The translations under genes were made by a program, and so were the position numbers. A stretch of 64,000 bases of DNA from Peiella sedimenti (GTDB lineage: Bacteria > Pseudomonadota > Alphaproteobacteria > Caulobacterales > Caulobacteraceae): contig NZ_JAUKTR010000005.1 of NCBI RefSeq assembly GCF_030504955.1, positions 124,001 to 188,000 on the forward strand. The letters are read 5' to 3'. The notes beneath the pieces are model-generated. The model saw only the letters and a list, made by a program, of their open reading frames with translations, did no database searches and was not told the origin of the DNA. Numbering within the stretch: position 1 is the stretch's first letter; each line of letters starts with the position of its first letter. Of this stretch, positions 7,962-16,582 are shown piece after piece.

Positions 7962-9479
7962 ATGTCCGAAGAGGAAGCCAAGCGGATCGGCATCTGGGTC
8001 CGGGTGTCCACCGAGGATCAGGTGCGCGGCGAGAGCCCGGAGCACCATGAGCGACGCGCACGCGCCTACGCCGAGGCCAAGGGCTGGACCGTCGTTGAGG
8101 TGTTCAGGCTCGAGGCCGTCAGCGGAAAGGCCGTCATGCAGCATCCGGAGGCCCAGCGCATGCTCCGGCTGGTGCGTGGTGGGGCCATCACCGGGCTGGT
8201 GTTTTCAAAGCTGGCCCGCTTGGCGCGCAACACGCGCGAGCTGCTGGAGTTCGCCGAGATCTTCCGCGAGGCGGGCGCTGACCTCATTTCCCTCCAGGAG
8301 GCCATCGACACCAGCACGCCGGCCGGCCGCCTCTTCTTCACGATGATCGCCGCCATGGCGCAGTGGGAACGCGAAGAAATCGTCGATCGGGTGCGCGCCT
8401 CAGTGCCCGTGCGAGCCAAACTCGGCAAACCCCTCGGCGGCGCCGCGCCGTATGGCTACCGCTGGCGTGACAAGAAGCTGGAGCCGGATCCCGTCGAAGC
8501 GCCGATCCGCACCCTGATCCATGAACTCTTTCGAGAGCACCGCCGCAAGAAGACCGTGGCCCGAATCCTGACCGAGCGCGGCTACCGCACGCGCCGGGGG
8601 GCGCCCTTCTCAGACAGCACGATCGACCGCTTGCTTCTGGACACCACGGCGAAGGGCGTTCACCGCGCCAACTATACGGCGACCTCAGAGCACAAAGGGG
8701 CTTGGACCCTGAAGCCTGAAAGCGAGTGGGTCTACACCTCTGTGGACGTGATCGTCTCCGAAGAGCTCTGGGATGAATGCGCCCGAATCCTGATGACCCA
8801 GAAGGCTGGGACAAAGCGCGTGACGAAGCGCACCACACACCTGTTTAGCGGGCTTACCTACTGTGCCTGCGGAGCGAAGATGTACGTGCGCACGGGGTCG
8901 CCGAAGTACGTCTGTGAAGCGTGCCGTACGAAGATCCCTGCGCCCGATCTTGAGGCCATCTTCAAGGAGCAACTCCGGCACATCTTCTTCTCACCGGACG
9001 AGATCGAGTCCCACAATCAGGCCGCTAAGGACGCGCTGCTAGCGAAGGAGCGGGTCGTCGAAACCACCGCGAGCGAGTTGCGCCGCGTCCTGGCCGAGGA
9101 TCAGGCCCTTTTCGATCTATATGTCTCGGGAACGCTTTCGAAGAAGGATTTCGGACGTCGCCACGCCCCGATCTCCGTGCGGATCGCAAGCCTTGAAGCC
9201 GAGCTCCCGCGGCTCCAGGCAGAGCTCGATGTTTTGCGCATCACCGCTGCTTCGCGAGAGGAAGTGTTAGGCGAAGCGCGTGATCTGATGGACCGCTGGG
9301 ACGGGCTAGCTGCCGTCGAAAAGCGACAGGTCATTGAGGCGATCACCGAGCGGATTGTCGTCGGTCGCGAGGATGTGGAGATCGCGCTCCTGCACCTGCC
9401 TAACGGCGAAATACCCGACCAAAGGGCAACACGGCCACAGGGGTTCTGGGCCGCCACCAGTTGCACGCGCGCCGGATAG
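7962..9479 (+). CDS. Large serine recombinase, probable integrase of the comM island
   Basis: 505 residues; the ATG at 7962 has GGGAAGGAG about 8 bp upstream. The N-terminal resolvase domain has [10 protein letters not shown] (nucleophile Ser) and [10 protein letters not shown]. The recombinase domain (G-A-A-P-Y-G-Y-R-W) begins near residue 160. A zinc ribbon C-A-C-G...C-E-A-C lies near 303-325 and a coiled-coil tail near 350-430. This is the standard large serine integrase layout. The last ~13 codons and the stop are supplied by the antisense strand of comM, so the gene crosses the integration junction. Because it abuts attachment-site DNA, it is the best candidate for the enzyme that inserted the island. 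Confidence 0.93.
   Translation: MSEEEAKRIGIWVRVSTEDQVRGESPEHHERRARAYAEAKGWTVVEVFRLEAVSGKAVMQHPEAQRMLRLVRGGAITGLVFSKLARLARNTRELLEFAEIFREAGADLISLQEAIDTSTPAGRLFFTMIAAMAQWEREEIVDRVRASVPVRAKLGKPLGGAAPYGYRWRDKKLEPDPVEAPIRTLIHELFREHRRKKTVARILTERGYRTRRGAPFSDSTIDRLLLDTTAKGVHRANYTATSEHKGAWTLKPESEWVYTSVDVIVSEELWDECARILMTQKAGTKRVTKRTTHLFSGLTYCACGAKMYVRTGSPKYVCEACRTKIPAPDLEAIFKEQLRHIFFSPDEIESHNQAAKDALLAKERVVETTASELRRVLAEDQALFDLYVSGTLSKKDFGRRHAPISVRIASLEAELPRLQAELDVLRITAASREEVLGEARDLMDRWDGLAAVEKRQVIEAITERIVVGREDVEIALLHLPNGEIPDQRATRPQGFWAATSCTRAG
9437..9442. other. Right integration junction (attR-like) in comM
   Basis: To the right, the minus strand encodes ComM up to [10 protein letters not shown]. The next codons should give the conserved C-G of the N-P-C-x-C-G motif, but instead encode G-R-V-A-L-W, which belongs to the recombinase region. 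Homology therefore ends within about 9437-9442 (bases ACAGGG). The exact crossover dinucleotide cannot be fixed without the uninterrupted allele. Confidence 0.75.
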
Positions 9480-10477
9480 CGGACGTGGTGATTGGCCCGG
9501 GCCACGATCACTTCGCCGGTCTCCAGAGGTTGCCTGAGGCTGTCGAGCGCCTGGGGCGAGAACTCGGGCAACTCATCAAGGAACAGCACCCCGTTGTGGG
9601 CCAGGGACACCTCGCCCGGCTTGGCGCGATGCCCGCCGCCGGTGAGCGCAGCCATGCTGGCCGAGTGGTGGGGCGCACGATAGGGCCGGGCCCGCGTCAG
9701 GGCCCCTCGCGCGATCAGCCCGGCCAGGGACCAGATCATGCTGGTCTCAAGCAGTTCTCCGGCGGTCAGCGGCGGCAATAGGCCGGGCAGGCGCTGGGCC
9801 AGCATGGACTTGCCCGAGCCCGGCGGCCCGGTGAAGAGCAGGTTGTGCCCGCCCGCCGCGGCGATCTCCAGCGCGCGCTTGCCCTGCTCCTGACCGCGCA
9901 CGTCCCTGAGGTCGGCGAAGCCGGGCCCGTCCAGCGCATCACCCGGCTGGGGCTGGGCCAGCAGCTGTGTGCCCCGGAAATGGTTGACCACCCCGATCAG
10001 GGAGCGCGGCGCCAGCACGCGGCAATCGCCGGCCCAGGCGGCCTCGGGTCCGTTGGCCTCCGGGCAGATCAGGCCCAGTCCGTGGGCGGAGGCCGCCACG
10101 GCGGCGGGCAGGGCGCCGGACACAGGCGCGATCTGGCCATCGAGGTTGAGCTCGCCGACGGCCGCCCAGCCGTCCAGCGCATCGATGGGAATGGCGCCCA
10201 TGGTCGCCATCAGGGCCAGGGCGATGGGCAGGTCGAAATGGCTGCCCTCCTTGGGCAGGTCGGCGGGCGCCAGATTGGCGATGATGCGCTTGGGCGGAAA
10301 GCCCAGGCCGATCCCTGCAAAGGCGCCGCGCACCCGCTCGCGGCTCTCGGCCACGGCCTTGTCGGCCAGGCCGACGATGGTGAAGGAGGGCTGCTGAGCC
10401 GACAGCAGCTGCACCTCCACCTCGACGCGGCGCGCCTCCACGCCCTCGAAGGCGAAGGTCGTCAGCCGTGCGACCAT
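9437..10477 (-). pseudogene. comM: comM (YifB family Mg-chelatase-like helicase), interrupted by the island
   Basis: The first ~347 codons of ComM/YifB are intact: the N-terminal Lon-type fold ([30 protein letters not shown]), then an AAA+ module with Walker A GPPGSGKS and Walker [12 protein letters not shown]. Full-length ComM is about 500-510 residues, so the C-terminal third is missing here and should lie left of the window beyond the island. An open frame continues to 9101 but is only the antisense of the recombinase. ComM is a hexameric helicase promoting branch migration during natural transformation. It is last in the rdgB-to-comM run and has its own LexA box. Loss of function is expected. 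Confidence 0.9.
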
Positions 10478-10502
10478 GTTCCCGCTCCATCAACCCGGGC
10501 GA

Positions 10503-10517
10503 GAACAAATCACGAAC
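10503..10517 (-). promoter_or_regulatory. LexA (SOS) box upstream of comM
   Basis: On the minus strand the sequence is GTTC-GTGATTT-GTTC, an exact match to the alphaproteobacterial LexA operator GTTC-N7-GTTC. It lies 26 bp upstream of the comM start codon. comM is recalled as a member of the LexA regulon in several alphaproteobacteria. Confidence 0.8.
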
Positions 10518-10539
10518 TTAAGCGAGTGGCAAGCCGTCG

Positions 10540-11487
10540 TTAGGCGGACGCCCGGATCGCCTCTATGCGCTCCCACAGGGCCGTCGCGGCGTTCGGGCCG
10601 CCGAAGCGTTTGAGCTGCTGGGCGCCGGTCGGCGAGGTGACGTTGATCTCGGTCAGGTAGTCGCCGATCACGTCGATGCCGACAAAGAGCAGGCCGCGCG
10701 CCTTCAGTTCGGGCTTCAGCACCTCGCAGATCTCGCGGTCGCGGGCGGTCAGGTCCACCGCCTCGGCCCGGCCGCCGCGGGCCAGGTTCGAGCGCACCTG
10801 ATCCTTGGCTGGCACGCGGTTGATAGCCCCCACGGGCTCGCCGTCCACCAGCAGAATGCGCTTGTCGCCCGCCGAGACGGCGGGGATGAACTTCTGGGCG
10901 ATGACGGGCTCCCGCCCGATCATGGCGTGAAGCTCCAGCAGGGCGTCGAGGTTGGGGTCGCCGGGCCGCAGACGCACCACGCCCGAACCGCCGCCGCCGT
11001 AGAGGGGTTTCAGCACCATGTCGCCGTGGCGGGCCTGGAAGTCGCGGACGGCCTCGGGATCAGACGTGATCAGGGTCGGAGGCTGCAGGCCCTCAAAGCC
11101 CGTGACCCAGACCTTTTCGGGCGCGTCGCGGACCTCGGCCGGGTTGTTGACCACCAGGGTCTTCGGATGAACCGTCTCCAACAGGTGGGTGGCGGTGATG
11201 TAGGCCATGTCGAAGGGCGGGTCCTGACGCATCAGGATCACGTCCACATCGGCGCCGAGATCGAGCCGGACCGGATCGCCGAGGGTTGCGTGGTCGCCCG
11301 CCACCTCCCGCACCGTGGCGGGCCGGGCCCAGGCGGTCAGGCGCCGGTCCTCCAGCGCCAGCTTCTCGGGCCCATAGACGAAGAGCGAATGCCCGCGCTC
11401 TTGCGCCTCGGTCATCATCAGGAAGGTGGTGTCGGTCGTGATGTTGACCGCCTCGATGGGGTCCATCTGGACCGCGACCCTCAGCAT
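10540..11487 (-). CDS. gshB: Glutathione synthetase
   Basis: 315 residues, the usual length. GshB joins gamma-glutamylcysteine and glycine using ATP in the cytoplasm. The N-terminal GSH-synthetase domain starts [12 protein letters not shown] and has [10 protein letters not shown]. The ATP-grasp domain shows the flexible loop [11 protein letters not shown] and the C-terminal metal-binding E-I-N-V-T-S-P-T-G. It lies 65 bp after the transglutaminase-like gene and 62 bp before comM on the same strand. Assignment is secure. Confidence 0.96.
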   Translation of the reverse strand: MLRVAVQMDPIEAVNITTDTTFLMMTEAQERGHSLFVYGPEKLALEDRRLTAWARPATVREVAGDHATLGDPVRLDLGADVDVILMRQDPPFDMAYITATHLLETVHPKTLVVNNPAEVRDAPEKVWVTGFEGLQPPTLITSDPEAVRDFQARHGDMVLKPLYGGGGSGVVRLRPGDPNLDALLELHAMIGREPVIAQKFIPAVSAGDKRILLVDGEPVGAINRVPAKDQVRSNLARGGRAEAVDLTARDREICEVLKPELKARGLLFVGIDVIGDYLTEINVTSPTGAQQLKRFGGPNAATALWERIEAIRASA

Positions 11488-11552
11488 GATGCACCCCTTG
11501 AGAAACCTGGGCCGTAAATCGGTCGTGCGGCGGCCAAGATCAAGCGTCGGCT

Positions 11553-12368
11553 CTAGTTCAGGCGCAGGCGGACCCGTTCGCGCACCTGGCGCAGGCGGGC
11601 CTGGAAGTCGCCCTCGACTGTCTTGGCCTGATCCAGCGCCGACAGGGCTCCAGCCAGGGCGCCCTGCCGCTCGCGCGCCTGGGCCACGTCCAGCCAGGGA
11701 CGGTGGTCGCTGGGGTCGAGCAACGCCTTCCTCAGCGCCGCCCCTTCCGCCGCCGGGTAATCGCCCGCCCGGATCGCGCGGATGAACAGCAGGTCCTGTA
11801 GACGCACCAGCGACTGTCGACGGTTGATGGGCGCCATCAGCAAATCAAGACGATCAGCCACGGCGGGCGTCAGCCCGGCCCTCAGCGCCCGCCGCGTCAG
11901 CTCGGACGGCAGCACCAGACGCCCCTGACTGAACGGATCGATCGCCACCGGTCCTTCGCGCGTATCGACCCGCAACAGGAAGTGTCCCGGAAAATCGACG
12001 CCCTGAACGTTCAGTCCGCAGGCCAGGCCCGCATGGATGTAGAAGACGCCAAGCACGGCCGACAGGCCGCGCCTGCGGTCCGCCACGGCGATGATGTCGC
12101 CCACCTCGAGGTCGCCCTCGTCCATGAGGTCGCCGTCCAGGCCCAGCTCGCCGGACAGGGTCTCGGCCAGGGCCTCTTCGGGGGATTCGACCCCGGCTCG
12201 CTCGCGCAGGCGTTCGACGGCCCGCGCCGCCAGGGTCCGCACAGCCGAGGGATCGCGAAAAGGCCGGTCGTGGATGGCGCAGGCGATGGCCGCCTCGAGC
12301 AGGGGAAAGGCGTCGTCCTGCGCCTGCCCCGCCTCTGTAAGGATGTCCTCGGCCTCTTCGCGCGTCAT
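11553..12368 (-). CDS. SirB1-like transglutaminase-core protein with TPR tail
   Basis: 271 residues from the ATG at 12368, which overlaps the yraN stop (ATGA). It has the SirB1 (Transglut_core2) layout: [14 protein letters not shown], then [14 protein letters not shown] and I-D-P-F-S-Q-G. The His and Asp of these motifs correspond to catalytic positions of the transglutaminase fold, but the canonical nucleophile Cys is not obvious (Ser in L-S-A-V), so it may be non-catalytic as in other SirB1 proteins. The C-terminal ~90 residues look like one or two TPR repeats. The physiological role of the family is poorly defined. Confidence 0.8.
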   Translation of the reverse strand: MTREEAEDILTEAGQAQDDAFPLLEAAIACAIHDRPFRDPSAVRTLAARAVERLRERAGVESPEEALAETLSGELGLDGDLMDEGDLEVGDIIAVADRRRGLSAVLGVFYIHAGLACGLNVQGVDFPGHFLLRVDTREGPVAIDPFSQGRLVLPSELTRRALRAGLTPAVADRLDLLMAPINRRQSLVRLQDLLFIRAIRAGDYPAAEGAALRKALLDPSDHRPWLDVAQARERQGALAGALSALDQAKTVEGDFQARLRQVRERVRLRLN

Positions 12369-12739
12369 CACCGATCCACGATCAGGCCGCGAACATGTCT
12401 CGGAAATCGTCCCGGCGCGAGCGTCACCATATCCAATCTTAGATCGAGGCCTTTCAGAGCGGGACGACGGGCGATCCACGCCTGCCCCGCCGACAACAGA
12501 CGGGCGCGCTGCTGGGTTCCTAGCGACTCAAGGGCGGCCTCCACGCTGGCGCGGCGCTTGACCTCGACCACGGCCAGAACCCCGCCCTTGCGCGCCAGAA
12601 GGTCGATCTCGCCCAGCCGGTCCTTCAGGCGAAAGCCCAGCACCTGGTAGCCCTTCAGCATCAGCCACAGGGCGGCCGTCCATTCGGCGCGACGGCCCTG
12701 CTCGCGGGCGCGACGGCCCCGCTCGATGCGGCGGTTCAT
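12368..12739 (-). CDS. YraN family (UPF0102) endonuclease-like protein
   Basis: 123 residues. The motif D-R-L-G-E-I-D-L-L-A followed by V-V-E-V-K-R-R is the D/E-x-K nuclease-fold signature of the YraN family (Holliday-junction-resolvase-like fold). It is encoded directly after rsmI with a 4-bp overlap, the conserved arrangement in proteobacteria, and overlaps the downstream gene. The function of YraN is not established; a DNA or RNA nuclease role is inferred from the fold. Confidence 0.9.
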   Translation of the reverse strand: MNRRIERGRRAREQGRRAEWTAALWLMLKGYQVLGFRLKDRLGEIDLLARKGGVLAVVEVKRRASVEAALESLGTQQRARLLSAGQAWIARRPALKGLDLRLDMVTLAPGRFPRHVRGLIVDR

Positions 12740-13581
12740 TTGAAGCCCAGGGCGCGCCGGTAGAGCGCGCGCCGATTGAGGTTGAGCGCCTTAGCCACTT
12801 CCCCCGCAGCCTCCGACGGCCCCAGGCGGGTCAGCGCCTCGCGCAGGGCGGCGTCGATCTCGTCCTCGCCGGCCGCCTCCGCTTCCTCAGGGGGCCCGAC
12901 CACAATGACGATCTCTCCCTTCGGAGCCTCCAGCCTGGGATCGGCGGCCAACGCCTTGAGGCTCCCCCGCACGCAGGTCTCGTGCAGCTTGGTCAGTTCG
13001 CGCGTCACGGCCGCCTCGCGCGCGCCCAGCACGGCGGCCATGTCGGTCAGGCACGCCCTCAGACGCGGGCCGGTCTCGAAGAACACCAGGGTGGACCGCA
13101 CCGGCGCCAGCGCCTCCAGCACACGCTGGCGGCCCGCGCTCTTGGCCGGCAGAAAGCCGGCGAACAGGAAGCGGTCGGTGGGCAGGCCCGCAAGGGTTAC
13201 GGCGGCCAGGACGCTGGACGCTCCGGGGATCGGATGCACCGGCAGGCCCTCCGACGCCGCCGCCCGCACCAGCCGGTAGCCGGGGTCCGAGATCAGGGGC
13301 GTGCCCGCGTCGGAGATCAGGGCCGCCACGCCGCCGCCTCGCACCACGTCCAGCACACGCTCGCCCGCGGTTTCGGCCACGTGATCGTCATAGCGCTCGA
13401 CGCGTTTGGACAGGCCATAGGCGTTCAGCAGCTTGCCCGCCACGCGGGTGTCCTCGGCGAAGACCACGTCCGCGGCCTGCAGGACGTCCAGCGCGCGCAG
13501 GGTGATGTCGCGCAGGTTCCCGATTGGCGTCGCCACCAGGTAGAGGCCGGGCGTGACGGGCTTGGGCGGCGGCGGGGTCAT
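12736..13581 (-). CDS. rsmI: 16S rRNA (cytidine1402-2'-O)-methyltransferase
   Basis: 281 residues from the ATG at 13581 (M-T-P-P-P-P-K-P); the frame runs up to 13710 but the conserved protein begins G-L-Y-L-V-A-T-P-I-G-N-L-R-D-I-T. Further SAM-dependent tetrapyrrole-methylase-fold motifs are F-A-E-D-T-R, L-I-S-D-A-G-T-P-L-I-S-D-P-G and P-I-P-G-A-S-S. RsmI 2'-O-methylates C1402 in the ribosomal decoding centre. The C-terminal helix-turn-helix-like tail (E-V-A-K-A-L-N-L-N-R-R-A-L-Y) is typical of the family. It overlaps yraN by 4 bp and follows hemW by 31 bp. Confidence 0.95.
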   Translation of the reverse strand: MTPPPPKPVTPGLYLVATPIGNLRDITLRALDVLQAADVVFAEDTRVAGKLLNAYGLSKRVERYDDHVAETAGERVLDVVRGGGVAALISDAGTPLISDPGYRLVRAAASEGLPVHPIPGASSVLAAVTLAGLPTDRFLFAGFLPAKSAGRQRVLEALAPVRSTLVFFETGPRLRACLTDMAAVLGAREAAVTRELTKLHETCVRGSLKALAADPRLEAPKGEIVIVVGPPEEAEAAGEDEIDAALREALTRLGPSEAAGEVAKALNLNRRALYRRALGFK

Positions 13582-13612
13582 GGGGCGATCAAGGCTGCGC
13601 CGCCCGTTCGGG

Positions 13613-14770
13613 TCAAGGCCGCGCCAGCAGAGCCGCGAGCACGGCGTCCAGCACCGGGCGACCTGCGGGGGTCGCGGCCACTCGGCCACCGCACTGCTCC
13701 AGAAGGCCATCGGCCAGCAGCCAGCGCAGGGGATCGGCGTCCGCCGACAGGCCCAGCGCCGCGAACAGGCCGGCAGGCGCGCCCTCCGCCAGACGCAGGG
13801 CCAGCATCAGCCGCTCCTCGGCGTCTTCCCGGGCGTCAAGCGCGGCGTCGCGTTCAAGCCCATCGCCGCGCTCGGCGACGGCGGCCAGATAGTCGTCGAC
13901 GCGGGGCGCCCCCAGGGTGGCGCGGCGCACGCCTTCGAGGGTCAGACGGCCATGGGCCCCAGGTCCGATGCCGAGGTAATCGGCGCCCCGCCAGACAGAC
14001 AGGTTATGCCGCGACCGGGCGGCCTCGCCCCGCGCATGATTGGAGACCTCGTAGGCCTCGAAACCCGCCTCGCCCAATACCGACTGGGTCAGTTCGTACA
14101 GCGCCGCCCCTCGCCGTCCCCCGGGCGGTCTCAGCACGCCGCGCGCGGCGGCGCGGCCAAAGGCGGTGCGCGCTTCGATCGTCAGCTGATAGGGCGAGAT
14201 GTGCTCGGCGCCGAGGTCGGCGGCCCAGCACAGTTCATCCCGCCAGGCTTTCAGCCTCTGCCCCGGCAGGGCGTAGATGAGGTCGATGGACAGGCGCGCG
14301 AAGCGCTGGCGGGCCAGGTCGGCGGCGCGGCGCGCCTCAGCGGCCTCATGGTCGCGCCCCAGGAACCGCAGCGCGCCATCGTCTAGAGACTGCACCCCCA
14401 GGGACAGCCGGTTGACTCCCGCCGCCGCGAAGTCGGCGTAGCGTCCGGACTCGGCGTCGGTGGGATTGGCCTCCAGCGCGATCTCCAGATCATGCGCCGG
14501 GCTGAACAGGGCCGCCGCCTCGTCCACCACCGCGGCGATGAAGGCCGGATCGGCGAGGGAGGGCGTGCCGCCGCCGAAATGGATCGAGACCAGACGCCTT
14601 GGCCCCAGCCGCCCAGCCTGGGCTCTCAGATCCGCGAGCATTGCCGTGGCCAGGTGGGCGGCCTCGGCCTCGCGCCCGCGCGCCCGATAGACGTTGAAAT
14701 CGCAGTAGGGGCAGATGCGCGCGCAGTACGGCCAGTGGACGTAAAGGGCGATCGGCGGGGGCTCAGCCAA
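13613..14770 (-). CDS. hemW: Radical SAM heme chaperone HemW
   Basis: 385 residues. The radical SAM cluster motif is C-A-R-I-C-P-Y-C (CxxxCxxC) near residues 16-23, with the HemW feature of an additional aromatic/Asp (C-D-F-N) after it. G-G-G-T-P-S, E-A-N-P-T and [10 protein letters not shown] follow, then the C-terminal HemN_C domain. HemW binds heme and is thought to deliver it to respiratory enzymes; it is distinct from the coproporphyrinogen oxidase HemN. It overlaps the rdgB stop by 8 bp, so the two are coupled. Confidence 0.94.
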   Translation of the reverse strand: MAEPPPIALYVHWPYCARICPYCDFNVYRARGREAEAAHLATAMLADLRAQAGRLGPRRLVSIHFGGGTPSLADPAFIAAVVDEAAALFSPAHDLEIALEANPTDAESGRYADFAAAGVNRLSLGVQSLDDGALRFLGRDHEAAEARRAADLARQRFARLSIDLIYALPGQRLKAWRDELCWAADLGAEHISPYQLTIEARTAFGRAAARGVLRPPGGRRGAALYELTQSVLGEAGFEAYEVSNHARGEAARSRHNLSVWRGADYLGIGPGAHGRLTLEGVRRATLGAPRVDDYLAAVAERGDGLERDAALDAREDAEERLMLALRLAEGAPAGLFAALGLSADADPLRWLLADGLLEQCGGRVAATPAGRPVLDAVLAALLARP

Positions 14771-15362
14771 TCAGGGCGGCCTTCAGCTGGGCGAAGGCGC
14801 GGGTGCGGTGGCTGATGGCTTCCTTGGCGGCCTGATCCATCTCGCCGAAGGTCTGCGCCCCGCCCTCCGGAATGAAGATCGGATCATAGCCGAAGCCCCG
14901 GTCGCCCCGCGGCGGGAAGCTGACGGTCCCGTGGACCTGCCCCTCCACGGCAACCACCGGCCCCTGCGGCCAGGCCACCGCGAGGGCGCACGAGAACCAG
15001 GCGGCGCGGTCGCTCGAACCGCCGGCTATGAGCTTGCGCTCCACCTCGGCCATGGCGATGGCGAAGTCCTTGCCGGGGCCGGCCCACCGGGCCGAGTAGA
15101 CGCCGGGATCGCCCCCCAGCGCGCGCACCGACAGGCCGGAATCGTCCGCCAGCGCCACGAGGCCGGACGCCTCCGCCGCGGCCCGCGCCTTCAGCACGGC
15201 GTTGCCGACGAAGGTGGCCTCGGTCTCCTCGGGCTCAGCCAGGCCCAGCGCGCCCGCCGTGACGATGTCAAAGCCGTCCAGCAGGGCGGCGATCTCGCGG
15301 GCCTTGCCGGGATTGTGGGTCGCCAGAACCAGCTTCTGACCGCGCTGAAGGGTGATCGCCAT
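14763..15362 (-). CDS. rdgB: XTP/dITP pyrophosphatase (RdgB/HAM1)
   Basis: 199 residues. RdgB hydrolyses non-canonical purine triphosphates (dITP, XTP) to monophosphates, keeping them out of DNA. Motifs are [14 protein letters not shown] near the N-terminus, [19 protein letters not shown] and the C-terminal G-F-G-Y-D-P-I-F and S-H-R-T-R-A. It is first in the leftward run leading to comM. In many relatives rph precedes rdgB; here rph is about 14.6 kb away on the other strand. Confidence 0.96.
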   Translation of the reverse strand: MAITLQRGQKLVLATHNPGKAREIAALLDGFDIVTAGALGLAEPEETEATFVGNAVLKARAAAEASGLVALADDSGLSVRALGGDPGVYSARWAGPGKDFAIAMAEVERKLIAGGSSDRAAWFSCALAVAWPQGPVVAVEGQVHGTVSFPPRGDRGFGYDPIFIPEGGAQTFGEMDQAAKEAISHRTRAFAQLKAALIG

Positions 15363-15429
15363 GCCCTTTCCTTAGGCGGTGGGACCATCCTGGGAAACCC
15401 CTTGCGACGCATGACTTCCGCGTAATCTA

Positions 15430-15476
15430 TTGCGGAAGTTTAATATCGTTAAACGATAATTTAGTTGGATGATAAT
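15430..15476 (+). promoter_or_regulatory. AT-rich promoter and palindromic operator for the DUF2975 operon
   Basis: This is the most AT-rich stretch outside the left edge. It contains the palindrome TATCGTT-A-AACGATA (15444-15458) and a related half-like sequence AATCGATAAAC at 15474-15484. TTAAAC (15449-15454) and GATAAT (15471-15476) with 16-bp spacing make a plausible sigma-70 promoter, in which case the palindrome would overlap the -35 box and suit repression. The Xre protein encoded at 16310 is the obvious candidate binder (inference). Confidence 0.5.
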
Positions 15477-15550
15477 CGATAAACTCGTATCTCCTGAACT
15501 CAAGAGGGCGGCCACCCCGGACCGCCCCGGACGAACCAGGAGATAGAACA

Positions 15551-15658
15551 ATGACTGCGATGAAGTGGATGGACCGGCTGAGCATGACCGTCGTTGCCGG
15601 CATCATGATTGTGGGCCTGCCCTTCGGCGTGATCACCGCGATCGCCCAGTCGATCTGA
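15551..15658 (+). CDS. Small single-pass membrane peptide (35 aa)
   Basis: A 35-residue frame beginning M-T-A-M-K-W-M-D-R-L and containing one hydrophobic segment (V-V-A-G-I-M-I-V-G-L-P-F-G-V-I). AGGAG lies 8 bp before the ATG, a strong ribosome-binding site. It sits between an AT-rich promoter-like region and the DUF2975 gene on the same strand. No homolog is known to me. It may be a third component of the DUF2975/Xre unit or an unrelated small membrane protein. Confidence 0.6.
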   Translation: MTAMKWMDRLSMTVVAGIMIVGLPFGVITAIAQSI

Positions 15659-15779
15659 CGCGCCGGAGCCGGCCCGCAAGGCCGGACCGTTGATTTTGTC
15701 TCGCGGCGGCGCAATGTGCGCGCCGCCCGCGGGTCAACCAGCCTTTCCCGCGCATACGGAGGCCACAAGAGAACCCGAC

Positions 15780-16310
15780 ATGCGCGCCCTCGGCCCCGGA
15801 TCCATCGCCAGCGTCCTCAAGCTGGCCCTCGATGTGGTCCACATCCTTCTGATCGCCATCGCCGTGATCCTGGCCATGGCGCTGCTCGCCGGCCTGGTGG
15901 TCCCGGTCAGCAACCTGACCGTCACCGTCGACGACGACACCGGCGCCCGCGTCCTGCCCCTGACGCGCGTCCTGATCGTCTCCGTGCTGGGCTTTCTCGT
16001 CGCCTACTTCGGCGTTTTCATTCTGATTGTTCGCCGCCTGCGCCGCATCGTCGCCACCGTGCAGGTGGGCGACCCCTTCGAGCCCCGCAACGCGCAACGC
16101 CTGCGTCAGGTCGGCGGTCTGCTGGCGGTCGCCAGCCTCGGCCAATACCTGCTGCGCCTGATCGGCGCGCACTTCCTGCCCAACGCCGTCACGCGCCAGG
16201 ATCTGTCGGACCTGATGACGCCGGGCTTCGCCGTTCTGGCCATCTTCGTCCTGGCCGAGGTGTTTCGTGAGGGCGCGCGCCTGCGCACCGAAGCGGAGCT
16301 GACCATCTGA
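15780..16310 (+). CDS. DUF2975 family integral membrane protein
   Basis: 176 residues from the ATG at 15780 (M-R-A-L-G-P-G-S); an upstream in-frame ATG at 15714 is possible. There are about four hydrophobic segments: residues ~12-40, ~63-86, ~112-130 and ~145-163, with a short periplasmic-like loop (V-T-V-D-D-D-T-G-A-R-V) between the first two. The motif V-Q-V-G-D-P-F-E-P-R-N-A-Q-R-L-R after the second membrane pair is characteristic of DUF2975. These proteins are regularly encoded just before a small YozG-type Xre regulator, as here. The last base of its stop is the first base of the next start. The working model for such pairs, membrane sequestration of the regulator, is inference. Confidence 0.82.
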   Translation: MRALGPGSIASVLKLALDVVHILLIAIAVILAMALLAGLVVPVSNLTVTVDDDTGARVLPLTRVLIVSVLGFLVAYFGVFILIVRRLRRIVATVQVGDPFEPRNAQRLRQVGGLLAVASLGQYLLRLIGAHFLPNAVTRQDLSDLMTPGFAVLAIFVLAEVFREGARLRTEAELTI

Positions 16311-16579
16311 TGCCCATCCGCGTCTCCCTCGATCGCATCCTCGTCGAGCGGCGCATGTCGCTGACGGAACTGGCCGACCGCGTCGGCGTGACCATCGCCA
16401 ACCTGTCCATCCTCAAGACCGGCAAGGCGCGCGCCGTGCGCTTCTCGACCCTGGAGGCTCTGTGCCGTGAGCTGGGCTGCCAACCGGGCGACCTGCTGGA
16501 ATACGTCGCCGGCGACGGAGAGGCGACCGACGCCGATCTGGACGATGAGGCGCGCGATCAGGCCGTCGGCGATTTCTAG
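16310..16579 (+). CDS. YozG-like Xre-family transcriptional regulator
   Basis: 89 residues. The helix-turn-helix spans nearly the whole protein: I-L-V-E-R-R-M-S-L-T-E-L-A-D-R-V-G-V-T then N-L-S-I-L-K-T-G-K-A-R-A-V-R-F-S-T-L. The K-T-G-K-A-x-x-x-R-F-x-T-L pattern is the YozG/HTH_26 subfamily signature. An acidic tail (D-A-D-L-D-D-E-A) follows. It is coupled to the DUF2975 gene by a 1-bp overlap (TGATG). It probably regulates its own operon through the palindrome at 15444-15458 (inference). Confidence 0.88.
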   Translation: MPIRVSLDRILVERRMSLTELADRVGVTIANLSILKTGKARAVRFSTLEALCRELGCQPGDLLEYVAGDGEATDADLDDEARDQAVGDF

Positions 16580-16582
16580 CCC

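Noticed and set aside
9101-9436. Continuation of the comM frame
   Set aside because: Sequence after N-P-C is the reverse strand of the recombinase gene, rich in Ser/Arg, without ComM similarity.
15427-15768. 113-residue minus-strand open frame
   Set aside because: It runs through the AT-rich promoter region and antisense to the small membrane peptide, without a domain or ribosome-binding site.
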